DNA of 5,158 nt from Comamonadaceae bacterium. Its GTDB lineage: Bacteria; Pseudomonadota; Gammaproteobacteria; Burkholderiales; Burkholderiaceae_C. The stretch is taken from contig CANFZJ010000243.1 in assembly GCA_947451445.1 (NCBI GenBank), positions 1 to 5,158 on the forward strand, given 5' to 3'. The notes under the pieces are model-generated. The model did not search any database, had not been told where the DNA came from, and saw nothing but the letters and a program-made list of their open reading frames with translations. Below are positions 5,010 to 5,158 of the stretch, in pieces. Position numbers and translations under genes: made by a program. The first letter of the stretch is position 1. Each line of letters opens with the position of its first letter.

Positions 5010-5158
5010 CGGGTCCGCTCGGCGGCGTAGCGGCATTGCCAAACAGCGCCGAGCCCTGCCCCCAAACATCGTCAAACACCAGCGCCGCCAGGGCATCCCG
5101 CCGGGCCCAGTTTTCTTGCTCCAGCATGGGCCGGTCGTAAAACTGGGCCACCGGGCCC
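4999..5158 (-). CDS. bluB: Probable 5,6-dimethylbenzimidazole synthase BluB, C-terminal end (cut by window edge)
   Basis: The last 52 residues and the TAG stop (4999-5001) of a minus-strand gene are present; its start lies beyond the right edge. The readable part, with QFYDRPMLEQENWARRDALA (residues 5-24 of the fragment) followed by ALVFDDVWGQGSALF, matches the tail of BluB-type nitroreductase-fold proteins, where a PELExxGWxxR block is followed by LVxxDxWG. BluB breaks down reduced FMN with oxygen to give the B12 lower ligand. The short Pro/Gly/Ala-rich end (PPSGPDAL) overlaps the cbiB start by 11 bp, which suggests one operon of bluB, cbiB and cobC. The flavin-binding region is outside the window, so the identity rests on the C-terminal pattern plus context. 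Another nitroreductase-family protein is the alternative. Confidence 0.7.
   Translation of the reverse strand, partial: GPVAQFYDRPMLEQENWARRDALAALVFDDVWGQGSALFGNAATPPSGPDAL

Noticed and set aside
5010..5096. 29-residue N-terminal extension of CbiB from an ATG at 5096
   Set aside because: The extension is Arg-rich and lies in a shifted frame of the upstream bluB end; CbiB normally begins just before the first hydrophobic segment, as the M at 5009 does.

Overview
The window looks like chromosomal DNA of a GC-rich betaproteobacterium, most likely Burkholderiales and probably Comamonadaceae (Rhodoferax/Polaromonas-like). This rests on the style of the encoded proteins, the uvrB/aromatic aminotransferase divergent pair, and a short dispersed palindromic repeat that I recall from genomes of that family. 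The assignment is inference, because there is no rRNA or other taxonomic marker here.

Layout. (1) 1-376, minus: the 5' part of uvrB (nucleotide excision repair), cut by the window edge. (2) 377-464: an 88-bp divergent promoter region. (3) 465-1661, plus: an aromatic/aspartate aminotransferase (tyrB type), closed by a strong hairpin with a UUCG loop at 1708-1731. (4) 1732-1875: a non-coding gap holding repeat copy A, an AT-rich probable promoter, and a 14-codon leader ORF (1835-1879) whose stop overlaps the next start. (5) 1876-3045, plus: an LtrA-family multipass membrane protein. (6) 3046-3093: a short convergent gap filled by repeat copy B. (7) 3094-5158, minus: three overlapping cobalamin genes. 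In transcription order they are the 3' end of a probable bluB (lower-ligand dimethylbenzimidazole synthesis), cbiB (adenosylcobinamide-phosphate synthase) and cobC (threonine-phosphate decarboxylase type). BluB would supply the lower ligand, the CobC-type enzyme the aminopropanol-phosphate arm, and CbiB would attach that arm to adenosylcobyric acid. All three therefore serve nucleotide-loop assembly of B12.

The most unusual signal is a family of four short repeats (about 43-51 bp) with gap-free shared spacing. Copy A is intergenic. Copy B supplies the last codons and stop of cobC. Copy C encodes the C-terminal hydrophobic tail of CbiB and lies just upstream of the cobC start. Copy D sits in the middle of cbiB and encodes a whole predicted membrane segment. 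C and D are read in the same phase and give related peptides (AALYLIA and AATVYIA), so a mobile-like palindromic repeat appears to have been absorbed into a membrane enzyme twice. No CRISPR array, tRNA, rRNA, insertion sequence or riboswitch was seen.
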